From Pigmentiphaga sp. H8 (GTDB lineage: Bacteria; Pseudomonadota; Gammaproteobacteria; Burkholderiales; Burkholderiaceae_B), in contig NZ_CP033966.1 in assembly GCF_003854895.1 (NCBI RefSeq), positions 5,890,001 to 5,954,000 on the forward strand: DNA of 64,000 nucleotides, given 5' to 3'. The number at the start of each line of letters is the position of its first letter. Position 1 is the first letter of the stretch. The notes under the pieces were generated by a model that saw nothing but the letters and a program-made list of their open reading frames with translations, was not told the DNA's origin and ran no database searches. Positions 26,598 to 34,672 of the stretch are shown piece after piece. A program made the translations under genes and the position numbers.

Positions 26598-27596
26598 ATG
26601 CAGACTTTCCTCCCCAAAGCGGCGCCTCTCTGCTGTCTGGGCGCCGGCCTGATGCTTGCCGGTCCGGCGGCCCAGGCCAACGACGGCGCCTATCCCACCC
26701 ATCCCATCCGGCTCATCGTCCCGTTCGCGGTGGGCGGCGGCTCCGACATCCTGGCGCGCATCCTCGCGCCCGCCATGTCCGAGCGGCTGGGCCAGCAGAT
26801 CGTGGTCGAGAACCGTCCGGGCGCATCGACCAACATCGCCGCCGAACTGGTGGCCAAGGCGCGGCCCGACGGCTATACGCTCATGCTGGGCAACACCAAC
26901 ACCTTCGTGGTCAACGCGCTGCTGTTCAAGTCGCTCAACTACGACCCGGTGAAGGACTTCGCGGTGCTTGGCATGGCCGGTGCCTTCCCGATGATCCTGG
27001 CGGTGTCGCCCTCGGTCCCGGCGCGCTCGGTGGCCGAGTTCGTCAGCCTGGCCAAGGAAAAGGCCGGCACGCTCAGCTATGCCTCGCCCGGCGTGGGTAC
27101 GCCCCATCACCTGGCGATGGAAATGCTGAAGTTCCAGAGCGGCATCCAGGCCACCCATGTGTCCTACAAGGGCGTGGCGCCCGCGCTGCCCGACCTGATG
27201 GCCGGCCGGGTCCAGGCCATCTTCATCGACTACGCGGCGGGCGGCCAGCAATTGAAGGCCGGCAAGCTGCGGGGCCTGGCCGTGGGCAGCCAGAAGCCCA
27301 CCGAGTTCATGCCCGACCTGCCCACCATGGCGGCTTCGGGCTTTCCGACGTTCGACGTGACGGGCTGGCAGGGCATGGTCGTGCCCAAGGGTACGCCCGA
27401 GGACGTCGTGCAGAAGCTGACCGGCGCGCTGCGCGCCACCATGGCCTCGCCCGGGGTCCAGGAAAGCCTGCGCAATGCCGGCATAGAGCCCACCTACATG
27501 GCGCCGCCCGAGTTCGCGCGCTACATCGACCAGGAACGCGGCAAGATGACGGCGCTGATCAAGGCCGCCAACATCCAGCTCGATACTTCTCCCTGA
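26598..27596 (+). CDS. Bug/tripartite tricarboxylate transporter family solute receptor
   Basis: 332 residues. A signal peptide (FLPKAAPLCCLGAGLMLAG, cleavage after AQA) precedes the Bug fold: YPTHPIRLIVPFAVGGGSD, VENRPGASTNIAAE, and HVSYKGVAPALPDLMAGRV. Bug receptors bind carboxylates or aromatic acids in the periplasm; the TctAB permease partners are not nearby. AAGGGA about eight bases upstream supports the ATG at 26598. It is followed after 18 bases by a flavin hydroxylase gene, so the ligand is probably the aromatic substrate of that enzyme. Confidence 0.9.
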   Translation: MQTFLPKAAPLCCLGAGLMLAGPAAQANDGAYPTHPIRLIVPFAVGGGSDILARILAPAMSERLGQQIVVENRPGASTNIAAELVAKARPDGYTLMLGNTNTFVVNALLFKSLNYDPVKDFAVLGMAGAFPMILAVSPSVPARSVAEFVSLAKEKAGTLSYASPGVGTPHHLAMEMLKFQSGIQATHVSYKGVAPALPDLMAGRVQAIFIDYAAGGQQLKAGKLRGLAVGSQKPTEFMPDLPTMAASGFPTFDVTGWQGMVVPKGTPEDVVQKLTGALRATMASPGVQESLRNAGIEPTYMAPPEFARYIDQERGKMTALIKAANIQLDTSP

Positions 27597-27614
27597 TATT
27601 AGGAGTCTTCATTC

Positions 27615-28820
27615 ATGACGCAGCATGTGGCAATCATCGGTGCCGGCATCGGCGGCCTGGCGGCGGCGCTGGCGCTGCTACGGCGGGGCATCGACGTCGA
27701 CGTCTACGAACAGGCCACCGACCTGAAGGAGGTCGGCGCCGGCATCCAGACCACGCCCAACGGCTCGCGGGTCCTGCTGGAGCTGGGGCTGGGCGACGAG
27801 CTGCAGCGGTACGCCACCTTCAGCAAGGGCAAGGACACCTACCTCTGGAACACCGGGCAGAAGCGGCCGTTCATGCCGCTGGGCGAGCAGTCGGTCGACA
27901 GCTACGGCGCGCCCTACGTCACCTTCCACCGCGCCGACCTGCACGGCATGCTGCTGCGCGCGGTGCTGCAGGCCAAGCCCGGCGCGGTGCACCTGGGCAA
28001 GCAGCTCGAGGCGCTGTCGCAGGACGACCGCGGCGTGCGCATGCGCTTCGTCGACGGCTCCGAGGCCACGGCGCCGCTGATGGTGGGCGCCGACGGCATC
28101 CATTCGCGCGTGCGCCAGATCCTGCTGGGGCCCGACAAGCCGGCGTTCACCGGCTGCATGGCCTGGCGCGGCCTGATTCCCGCCGAAGCCATCCAGGGCA
28201 CGATCGATCTGGTCGGCGGCAGCATGTGGCTGGGTCCCACGGCGCACATCGTGACCTACCCGGTGCGCCAGGGCAAGCTGCTGAACTTCATCGGCATGGT
28301 GGACCAGGACAACTGGCTGATCGAATCCTGGAACGCCGCCGGCACCACCGAGGAATGCCTGGCGGACTTCGCCGGCTGGCATCCCCACGTGCAGCGGATG
28401 GTCCGCAACATCACCATTCCCTACAAGTGGGCGCTGATGGTGCGGGCGCCGCTCGAACGCTGGACCGACGGCCGCGTCACCCTGCTGGGCGACGCCTGCC
28501 ATTCCACGCTGCCTTTTCTCAGCCAGGGCGCCAACATGGCGCTGGAAGACGGACTCATCCTGGCGCGCTGCCTGCAAGCCTACGGCGACGATGCCGGCCA
28601 TGCGCTGCGCAGCTACGAAGCGCTGCGCCGGCCGCGCACGGCCAACATCACGCGCAGCTCGGCCGAACAGGTGCGGCGCGTGCACAATCCCGAGCTGGCC
28701 GATCCGGCCGAGGCGCAGCGCTACATCGAGCGCGAATGGGGCCAGCAGCAGGTAGAGGAACGCTACCGCTGGATCTATGGCTACGACGCCCGTACAGTGT
28801 CGCTGGAGAGCGCGGCCTGA
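27615..28820 (+). CDS. FAD-dependent aromatic hydroxylase (3-hydroxybenzoate 6-hydroxylase/salicylate hydroxylase type)
   Basis: 401 residues, a group A flavoprotein monooxygenase. The FAD/NAD fold is seen in AIIGAGIGGLAAALALLRRG, the DG motif in MVGADGIHSRVRQIL, and the second FAD motif in LLGDACHSTLPFLSQGANMA. It would hydroxylate a phenolic acid using NAD(P)H and O2 in the cytosol. The closest remembered relatives make gentisate from 3-hydroxybenzoate, but salicylate or 6-hydroxynicotinate hydroxylases look alike. It is cotranscribed with the Bug receptor upstream; a strong hairpin (28848-28883) ends the unit, and a MarR gene follows. Confidence 0.88.
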   Translation: MTQHVAIIGAGIGGLAAALALLRRGIDVDVYEQATDLKEVGAGIQTTPNGSRVLLELGLGDELQRYATFSKGKDTYLWNTGQKRPFMPLGEQSVDSYGAPYVTFHRADLHGMLLRAVLQAKPGAVHLGKQLEALSQDDRGVRMRFVDGSEATAPLMVGADGIHSRVRQILLGPDKPAFTGCMAWRGLIPAEAIQGTIDLVGGSMWLGPTAHIVTYPVRQGKLLNFIGMVDQDNWLIESWNAAGTTEECLADFAGWHPHVQRMVRNITIPYKWALMVRAPLERWTDGRVTLLGDACHSTLPFLSQGANMALEDGLILARCLQAYGDDAGHALRSYEALRRPRTANITRSSAEQVRRVHNPELADPAEAQRYIEREWGQQQVEERYRWIYGYDARTVSLESAA

Positions 28821-28847
28821 GCGGCGCGCACCGAACCGTCCGCCTCG

Positions 28848-28883
28848 ACGGCACGCGGCGCCAGCCCTGGCGCCGCGTGCCGT
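28848..28883 (+). terminator. Strong hairpin terminator after the hydroxylase gene
   Basis: A 17-base perfect stem whose arms are 28848-28864 and 28867-28883, with a CC turn, followed by GTTTC-like sequence. It lies 27 bases after the hydroxylase stop. The T-run is short, but the stem is the most stable structure noticed in the window. Confidence 0.7.
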
Positions 28884-28888
28884 TTCGA

Positions 28889-28907
28889 TATAGCGTTCCG
28901 TTATAAT
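28889..28907 (+). promoter_or_regulatory. -10 element overlapped by a MarR-like palindrome
   Basis: TATAAT at 28902-28907 is overlapped by the near-palindrome TATAGCG-TTC-CGTTATA (28889-28905), with six of seven arm positions symmetric. Its position 60 bases before the MarR gene fits an autoregulatory operator blocking RNA polymerase. Confidence 0.5.
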
Positions 28908-28965
28908 CCGCCGGATCAGGTGCCGCGAGTCCGAGGCGCCGGGATCATGTGCAAGCCCTCCACAC

Positions 28966-29466
28966 ATGAAGAAAGCCTCGACACTAGAACTTCAGCACTT
29001 CCTTCCGTACAAGCTCTCCCGCTTGCTCAACGACGTCAGTATCGGACTGCAGCGTACCTATACGCCCAGCTTCGGCCTGAATGTCTCGCAATGGCGCATG
29101 CTGGCGGCCGCCGCGCAGCTCGAGCCCACTTCCGTTACCGAACTTACCGACTATTCCGGCATGGACAAGGTCACGGTCAGCCGGGCGCTGCGCGAGATGG
29201 TGGACAAGAACCTGATGACGCGCACGCTGGACGAGAACGACCGGCGCCGCTCCACCATCGAGCTGACGGAGGAAGGGCGCCGCATCTACGACGAGATCTC
29301 GCCCGGCGCGGTCGAGTACGAACGCGACCTGCTCAAGCCGCTTAGCGCCGACGAGCGCAGGGTGCTGGAGGCCCTGGTGGACCGGCTGCTCAGCCAGGCC
29401 GCCATCTTGCGGCAGGCCTCGTCCCGCACCTTTCCCTCGCGCCGGCGCACGGCTTCGTCCGAATAG
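28966..29466 (+). CDS. MarR-family transcriptional regulator
   Basis: 166 residues. The winged helix-turn-helix is seen in VSQWRMLAAAAQLEPTSVTE, LTDYSGMDKVTVSRALREMV and the wing RTLDENDRRRSTIELTEEG. MarR proteins are dimeric repressors released by small phenolic or aromatic ligands. The gene follows the Bug-hydroxylase unit behind a terminator and has its own promoter carrying a palindrome. It probably controls the hydroxylase unit and itself. The basic serine- and arginine-rich C-terminal tail is an extension beyond the usual fold. Confidence 0.9.
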   Translation: MKKASTLELQHFLPYKLSRLLNDVSIGLQRTYTPSFGLNVSQWRMLAAAAQLEPTSVTELTDYSGMDKVTVSRALREMVDKNLMTRTLDENDRRRSTIELTEEGRRIYDEISPGAVEYERDLLKPLSADERRVLEALVDRLLSQAAILRQASSRTFPSRRRTASSE

Positions 29467-29469
29467 TCC

Positions 29470-29865
29470 TCAGTCCAGCATGGCCGTGGCCTCGACCTCC
29501 AGCATCAGGGCGGGCTTGGCCAGCGCCTGCACGCCGATCATGGTGCTGGCCGGCGGCCGGTCGGGCGCCAGGTAGCGCGCGCGCACCTGCCGGATGATGG
29601 CGATCTTCTCCGGTGTCATGTCCTTCACGAACAAGGTGGTCTTGACCACGTCGGCGAAGGTCGCGCCGCAGGCGGCCAGCGCGCGTTCGAGGTTGCGGTA
29701 GACCTGGTCCACCTGCGTCGCCAGGTCGTTCTCGCCGACGATGTTGCCCTGTTCGTCGTAGGCCACCTGGCCGGCGACCAGGATGGTGGTGGCCGCGCGC
29801 GAGCGCACGACGTGGCAGAAGCCGTTGGGCGTGGCCAGCCCGTCGGGGTTCAGGTGTTCGTTCAT
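29470..29865 (-). CDS. RidA family protein (YjgF/YER057c/UK114)
   Basis: 131 residues with the RidA fold: HVVRSRAATTILVAGQVAYD, VYRNLERALAACGATFADVV, and the C-terminal STMIGVQALAKPALMLEVEA. Canonical RidA hydrolyses reactive enamines and imines. The expected arginine of the deaminase site (R105 in the E. coli form, usually in a ...P.R...V motif) is not in its usual context here, with STMIGV in that place. It may therefore belong to a subfamily with another activity such as aminoacrylate-like or aminomuconate hydrolysis. It is the last gene of the seven-gene catabolic operon and starts one base beyond the end of the preceding gene. Confidence 0.85.
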   Translation of the reverse strand: MNEHLNPDGLATPNGFCHVVRSRAATTILVAGQVAYDEQGNIVGENDLATQVDQVYRNLERALAACGATFADVVKTTLFVKDMTPEKIAIIRQVRARYLAPDRPPASTMIGVQALAKPALMLEVEATAMLD

Positions 29866-29866
29866 G

Positions 29867-30913
29867 TCATGTCTCCTGGCTGGCCAGCCGCATGGGTTCG
29901 TCGCACACCCATTCCTGGACGTCGAAGTCGTGCTGGATGAATCCGTGTTCGAGCAGGAAGTCCTTCTGACTCGATACGGCCGCGATCAATTCCGGATCGA
30001 GTCCGACGCGCAGCGACCGGAAATCCGTCTCGCGGTAGGACGGCGCGATCCATTCCTCGGGCGCGCCCACTTCCTTGGCGTAGATGCGCAGCGCGTCGCC
30101 GGGATGCTGGCGCGCCCAGGCTATGGACCGGTTCAGCGCGGACAGGTAGGCCGCGACGACCTCGGGCCGGTTGCGGGCCAGGTCGGCGTCCACGGTCAGG
30201 ATGTTGGGCACCTGATTGTTGATCTGAGCGCGCCGGTCGGCATGGAAGCCCAGCTCGACCACTTCGGTCGCCTGCAGCAGCGCCTGCAACTGCAGGCCCA
30301 GTGCGCCCGAGGCATACAGGGCGTCGACCTCGCCGCGCACATAGGCGAAGGTCTCGGCCTGCTGGCGCCGCACGCGCGCCGCGCCGGCCCACATCCAGGC
30401 GCGCGAGGCCTCGTCCTCGCCCTGCCGGGCGATGTAGACCTCGTCCACCGGCAGCTCGACCAGCGTGACGTCGGCCAGGGTCAGGCCGGCCAGGCGCAGC
30501 GCGGAATCGTAGCCGCGCAGGCACATCGCGCGCCAGAAATCGATCTCGCCGGAGCGGCGTACCGGCAACGCCAGCCGCTTGCCCTTCAGGTCGGCGACGC
30601 CGCGTATGCCCGCGTCGGGACGCGCCAGGATGGCCTGATACTCCGGCGTCCACGCGATGCCCGCCAGCACCGTGTTCGCGCCGCGCGCGCGCGCCCAGAT
30701 CGGCGGGATGTTGCCGCCCTGCCGGAACAGTCCGGCCACCGCATGGGTGAAGTGGGACTGCCGGGCATCCGGCGTGTCCAGGGTCTCCACCGCCGCCAGC
30801 GCCGCCCCCCGCCCGGCCAGGGCGCCGGTCAGGAGGCCCGCGTCGAGCGCGAGGCCCGACGCGGTGGGCAGCGGGCAGCGCGTGTACCAGAGGCGCGTGC
30901 GGGCGGCGTTCAC
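29867..30913 (-). CDS. DszB-like sulfinate desulfinase/ABC-binding-fold protein
   Basis: 348 residues from a GTG at 30911-30913 preceded by GGAGG with eight bases spacing. The fold is that of NitT/TauT-type periplasmic binding proteins, but there is no signal peptide. The N-terminus LWYTRCPLP and the later LFRQGGNIPPIWARA match the catalytic regions of Rhodococcus DszB (2'-hydroxybiphenyl-2-sulfinate desulfinase). Cys13, His54 and Arg64-x-Gly66-Gly67 fall where DszB has Cys27, His60 and the Arg70-x-Gly-Gly motif, with the same 10-residue His-to-Arg spacing. It may therefore be a cytosolic enzyme. A non-catalytic binding protein is the alternative. Its operon encodes aromatic-ring enzymes. Confidence 0.75.
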   Translation of the reverse strand: MNAARTRLWYTRCPLPTASGLALDAGLLTGALAGRGAALAAVETLDTPDARQSHFTHAVAGLFRQGGNIPPIWARARGANTVLAGIAWTPEYQAILARPDAGIRGVADLKGKRLALPVRRSGEIDFWRAMCLRGYDSALRLAGLTLADVTLVELPVDEVYIARQGEDEASRAWMWAGAARVRRQQAETFAYVRGEVDALYASGALGLQLQALLQATEVVELGFHADRRAQINNQVPNILTVDADLARNRPEVVAAYLSALNRSIAWARQHPGDALRIYAKEVGAPEEWIAPSYRETDFRSLRVGLDPELIAAVSSQKDFLLEHGFIQHDFDVQEWVCDEPMRLASQET

Positions 30914-30990
30914 TGGACTACCCTCCTGTCGCTGCGCGACATCCTTCCCGAGAAAGGTCGCGCGCCCTTCGGGCGGCCGGGTGGGCGCGC

Positions 30991-32106
30991 TCATGCGGCC
31001 GACCGGAGCGCCGACCGGGCCTCGAAGCCGTACAGCCGCTGGGCGTTGCGCCAGAACATCTTTTCCATCAGCTCGGGGGCCAGGTCGGTACGGGCCTCGA
31101 ATTCGCCCACCAGGTCCTCGTGCGCGGCCTCGTCCTGGTGCGGCATGTCGCTGCCGATGATCAGGAAATCCGAGCCGAAGCGGTTGGCCACGTAGGCCAG
31201 GTCCTCGCTCGGCTCGCAGCCGACGAACACCCGTCCTTCGTCGAACAGGCGGCGCGCGCCCGGCTTGCCGGCGCGTTCCAGCGCGCCCACCGCGCCCAGC
31301 AGCCATTCGCTGCCGGTGGCTTCCAGGAAGGCCCAGCGCAGCTTGGGGAAGTCCGTCACGACCGAGCTCTCGGCCAGGCTGTAGAAACCGAACTGCACGC
31401 TGATGGGGCCGATGAAGCGCTTCATGCGCGCTGGCCAGAACGGCTCTTCGCCGGCCACGCGCTTCTGCGTGTCGAACAGGTGGCGCAGGCCGGGGCTGCC
31501 CGATCCCACGTGCACCGCCATGGCCAGGTCCTGCTTCTCGGCTTCCGCGTAGATGGGGAAGAAGCTCGGGTCGCTGACGGGGCGGTCCCATTCGATGCCG
31601 CGCATGAACACGGCCACGGCGCCGCCCATCTGCTTGACGCGGCGGATTTCCTTCACGGCGGCATCCGGGCTGCGGAAGGGCACCAGTGCGTTGTACATGA
31701 TGCGCCCGCCCGACTCGGCGCACTTCTTCGCCATGAAGGTGTTGTAGCTGCGCATGAGCGCGGCTTCCAGCTCCGGATCCTCGCACAGGTTCAACAGGCC
31801 GAAGGTGGTGTGGATGACCTGGTAGTCGATGCGCCGCTTGTCCATGTCCTTCAGGCGTTCCTCGGGCTTGCTCAGGTGCTGCGAGTCGAGGTTGTACTTC
31901 TTGCGCAGCGAGCGCGTGCCGGCCGTGGGCGAGGCGCCGAACAGCCGGACCTTTTCATCGATCAGCCAGGCGGCGTTGAACACGCCCAGCGACGTGTCCT
32001 CGGGGAAGGTCACGACCACGGGGCGCCGCGCATGGTATTCGGGTTCGAGGAAGGACCAGGTCTCCTCGGATTCCATGACGTGGGCATCTGCGTCGATCAC
32101 TATCAT
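30991..32106 (-). CDS. Amidohydrolase family protein (COG2159, ACMSD-like)
   Basis: 371 residues. The metal-binding DADAHVMES (Asp-x-His) is at the very N-terminus; later metal ligands appear in MAVHVGSGSPG and in the IIGSDMPHQDEA strand. This group includes decarboxylases such as 2-amino-3-carboxymuconate semialdehyde decarboxylase, gamma-resorcylate decarboxylase, and some C-C hydrolases, all in aromatic breakdown. It overlaps hmgA by four bases (ATGA) and lies upstream of the DszB-like gene. A decarboxylation or hydrolysis step after ring opening is the natural guess; the substrate is not known. Confidence 0.87.
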   Translation of the reverse strand: MIVIDADAHVMESEETWSFLEPEYHARRPVVVTFPEDTSLGVFNAAWLIDEKVRLFGASPTAGTRSLRKKYNLDSQHLSKPEERLKDMDKRRIDYQVIHTTFGLLNLCEDPELEAALMRSYNTFMAKKCAESGGRIMYNALVPFRSPDAAVKEIRRVKQMGGAVAVFMRGIEWDRPVSDPSFFPIYAEAEKQDLAMAVHVGSGSPGLRHLFDTQKRVAGEEPFWPARMKRFIGPISVQFGFYSLAESSVVTDFPKLRWAFLEATGSEWLLGAVGALERAGKPGARRLFDEGRVFVGCEPSEDLAYVANRFGSDFLIIGSDMPHQDEAAHEDLVGEFEARTDLAPELMEKMFWRNAQRLYGFEARSALRSAA

Positions 32107-33437
32107 TTCTTGCTCTCCATGGCGGAAGTTGCGGGTCCATCGAAATGGATCTTCAGGTCGGCCCAGCAGCGCCAGTAGTCGGCCTGCAGGGTGGGGGACT
32201 GCATGGCCGCCGCCGTCGGGCAGATGACGTAGCGGCTCTCGAACATGAAGGCCAGCGTGTCGGGCAGCTTGGCCGGCGCGAGCGGTTCGCCGATGGCGCG
32301 CTCGTAGGTCTCGCGGTCGGGACCGTGCGCGCTCATGCTGTTGTGCAGGCTGCACCCGCCGGGCACGAAGCCCTCGACCTTGGCTTCGTAAACGCCGTGG
32401 ATCAGCCCCATGAACTCGCTCATCACGTTGCGGTGGTACCAGGGCGGACGGAACGAGTGCTCGGCCACCAGCCAGCGCGAGGGGAAGATGACGAAGTCGG
32501 CGTTGGCGATGCCGGGATCGCCCGAAGGCGAGGTCAGCACCGTGTAGATGGACGGATCGGGATGGTCGAAGCTGACCGTGCTGATCGCCATGAATTTCCT
32601 GCAGTCGTACTTGTAGGGCGCCAGCGTGCCGTGCCAGGCCACGACGTCGAAAGGCGACCACTGCTGGCGCGCCGACCACAGCCGGCCGCGGAACTTGGCG
32701 ACGATCTCGAAATCGCCGGCGCGATGCTCGTAGGCGGCCACGGGCGCGAGGAAATCGCGCGGGTTGGCCAGGCCGTTCGAGCCGATGGGGCCCAGCTCGG
32801 GCAGCCGGAACGGCGTGCCGTAGTTCTCGCAGACGTAGCCGCGCGCCTGGCCGTCGGGCAGGTCCACGCTCATCTTGATGCCGCGCGGGACCACGACGAT
32901 CTCGCCCGGCCCCGCCTGCAGCACGCCCATCTCGGTGCGCACGCGCAGCCGTCCCGACTGCGGGACGATCAGGAGTTCGCCGTCGGCGTCGTAGAAGCTT
33001 CGGTCGCCCATCGAGCGATTGGCGGCGTACAGGTGGATGCCCATGCCGGCCTGCGTGTCGGCGTGGCCGTTGCCCGCCATGGTGAACAGGCCTTCGATGA
33101 AATCGACGGACCCGGCGGGCGCGGGCAGCGGATTCCATCGCAGCTGCGTGGGCGTGGTCGGGACTTCGTCGAACGGCGCGGTGCGCAGCATGCCGTGGTC
33201 GATCAGTTCGAAGGGGCTGTGGCCGGCCGACGGATGGATGCGATAGACCCACGAACGCAGGTTCTCGGCCCGGGGCGCGGTGAAGGCGGTGCCGGACAGT
33301 TGTTCGGTGTAGAGCCCGTAGTTGCCGCGCTGCGGGCTGTTCTGGTCCGGGGGCAGCGCGCCGGGCAATGCCTCGGACACGAAGTGATTGCCGAAGCCCG
33401 GCTGGTAGGCCAGGGCCTCCTCGTCGGCGTGTTTCAT
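32103..33437 (-). CDS. hmgA: Homogentisate 1,2-dioxygenase
   Basis: 444 residues, full length. It opens the aromatic ring of homogentisate to maleylacetoacetate using Fe(II) and O2. The iron ligands fall at His335 and Glu341 (YHRNVMSEFMGLI) and His371 (SMSAHGPD), the same numbering as the human enzyme. N-terminal YQPGFGNHFVSEALPGALP is diagnostic. It overlaps its neighbours on both sides by ATGA. No maleylacetoacetate isomerase or fumarylacetoacetase gene is in this operon, which is unusual. It may serve the tyrosine pathway elsewhere, or act on a related 2,5-dihydroxy-aromatic made by the molybdenum hydroxylase encoded upstream. Confidence 0.95.
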   Translation of the reverse strand: MKHADEEALAYQPGFGNHFVSEALPGALPPDQNSPQRGNYGLYTEQLSGTAFTAPRAENLRSWVYRIHPSAGHSPFELIDHGMLRTAPFDEVPTTPTQLRWNPLPAPAGSVDFIEGLFTMAGNGHADTQAGMGIHLYAANRSMGDRSFYDADGELLIVPQSGRLRVRTEMGVLQAGPGEIVVVPRGIKMSVDLPDGQARGYVCENYGTPFRLPELGPIGSNGLANPRDFLAPVAAYEHRAGDFEIVAKFRGRLWSARQQWSPFDVVAWHGTLAPYKYDCRKFMAISTVSFDHPDPSIYTVLTSPSGDPGIANADFVIFPSRWLVAEHSFRPPWYHRNVMSEFMGLIHGVYEAKVEGFVPGGCSLHNSMSAHGPDRETYERAIGEPLAPAKLPDTLAFMFESRYVICPTAAAMQSPTLQADYWRCWADLKIHFDGPATSAMESKK

Positions 33438-34672
33438 GATTCGTCCTCGTTGCGTGGTCGTTGGGTGGGCTGGCGGCGCAGGACGCGCCAGGCGCGGGCG
33501 GCCAGGGTGGAAACGAACTGCCGCGCCAGCAGGGCCAGCGACAGCCGGAGTTCGCCGCCGTCCGGGGGCGCGCCCGCGGGCGCTTGGCCGCCCTGCGTCA
33601 GCTGGTGCGCGACATTGGCGGCGAAGCGGGCCGTCAACTGGTCGGCCAGCGCCTGCACCACGTCGGCGCGGCTGAACTCGGCCAGCCGCCCGGCCAGCCG
33701 GAAGGCGGCGTCGATGCGCACCGACGTGGCGTCTGAAGCCGCGTCCGCCAGCGCGTAGCCGAGTTCGCACACGACCTGCGTGCGCGTGATGCGATCGACG
33801 CCCCGGCAGTGGACCGTGCCGCGCCGCGCGGCGGGATCGCGCGTGACGTGGGCCTGGGCATCGAACACCGCGCGTATCGGCCCGGCCTTCACCGTCATCT
33901 TTCCCCGGAGCCGGTCGCCTTCCACGTGTTCGACCTCCATGCCGGGCATGCAGCGCGACACGCGGGGCAGATCGCCGAAGAAGTCCCAGACCCGGTCGGC
34001 GGGGACGGGCAGGTCGAAGTGGCGGGACACGCGCGTCATTCCGGCGGTATCCACGGGGGCGGCCATGTCGAGGGCCGCGGGTTCGGCGGCGGACGCTGCC
34101 TCGGGCGGGGATGCGGGCATGGCCTGCCGGGGATGGAGGGAGTCCGGCGCCGGCGCGCCGTGCGCCGGCTGCGGCGCCGCCACCGGCGTGGCGAGCCGGT
34201 GTCCCGCTCCGCTTTGCACCACGTCCAGGATGGCGCGCACGATGCCGGCATAGCCCGTGCAGCGGCACAGGTTGCCCGCCAGCTCGCGCCGTATCGTCGC
34301 CTCGTCGGCGTCGGGGAAGCGCGTCACGATGTCGCGGGCGGACATCAGCATGCCCGGCGTGCAATAGCCGCACTGCAAGGCATGCGCGCGCGAGAAGGCC
34401 TGCCGCAGCGCCGCCATCAGGGCATCGTCGTCGAAGGCCTCGATGGTGGCGACCTCCAGGTCCTCGCAGGCAACGGCCAGCACGGTGCACGACCGGCTCA
34501 GCGCGCCGTCCACGTAGACGTTGCAGGCCCCGCAGACGCCGTGCTCGCAGGCCAGGTGCAGGCCGGTCAGGCGCCGGTCCTCGCGCAGGAAGTCGCCCAG
34601 CGAGGTGCGCGGCTCGACCCAGGCGCGCGTGGCGGCGCCGTTCACGGTCAGGGAAATGGGATGCTCGGTCAT
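33434..34672 (-). CDS. Molybdenum hydroxylase iron-sulfur subunit fused to an SRPBCC (CoxG-like) domain
   Basis: 412 residues in two parts. Residues 1-155 form the [2Fe-2S] subunit of xanthine-dehydrogenase-type enzymes, with clusters at Cys42, Cys47, Cys50, Cys62 (CEHGVCGAC) and Cys101, Cys104, Cys136, Cys138 (QCGYCTPG, NLCRCTGY). A linker rich in proline and alanine leads to a CoxG-like SRPBCC domain from about residue 213 (TRVSRHFDLPVPADRVWDFF). CoxG-type proteins are usually separate and are linked to membrane attachment or maturation of such enzymes. Electrons pass through this subunit from the molybdenum site to FAD. It overlaps both neighbours by four bases. Confidence 0.88.
   Translation of the reverse strand: MTEHPISLTVNGAATRAWVEPRTSLGDFLREDRRLTGLHLACEHGVCGACNVYVDGALSRSCTVLAVACEDLEVATIEAFDDDALMAALRQAFSRAHALQCGYCTPGMLMSARDIVTRFPDADEATIRRELAGNLCRCTGYAGIVRAILDVVQSGAGHRLATPVAAPQPAHGAPAPDSLHPRQAMPASPPEAASAAEPAALDMAAPVDTAGMTRVSRHFDLPVPADRVWDFFGDLPRVSRCMPGMEVEHVEGDRLRGKMTVKAGPIRAVFDAQAHVTRDPAARRGTVHCRGVDRITRTQVVCELGYALADAASDATSVRIDAAFRLAGRLAEFSRADVVQALADQLTARFAANVAHQLTQGGQAPAGAPPDGGELRLSLALLARQFVSTLAARAWRVLRRQPTQRPRNEDES

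Noticed and set aside
29867..32106. Extended reading frame joining the DszB-like gene with sequence upstream
   Set aside because: A GTG with an ideal GGAGG at 30913 marks the start, and upstream sequence codes for the amidohydrolase in another frame.
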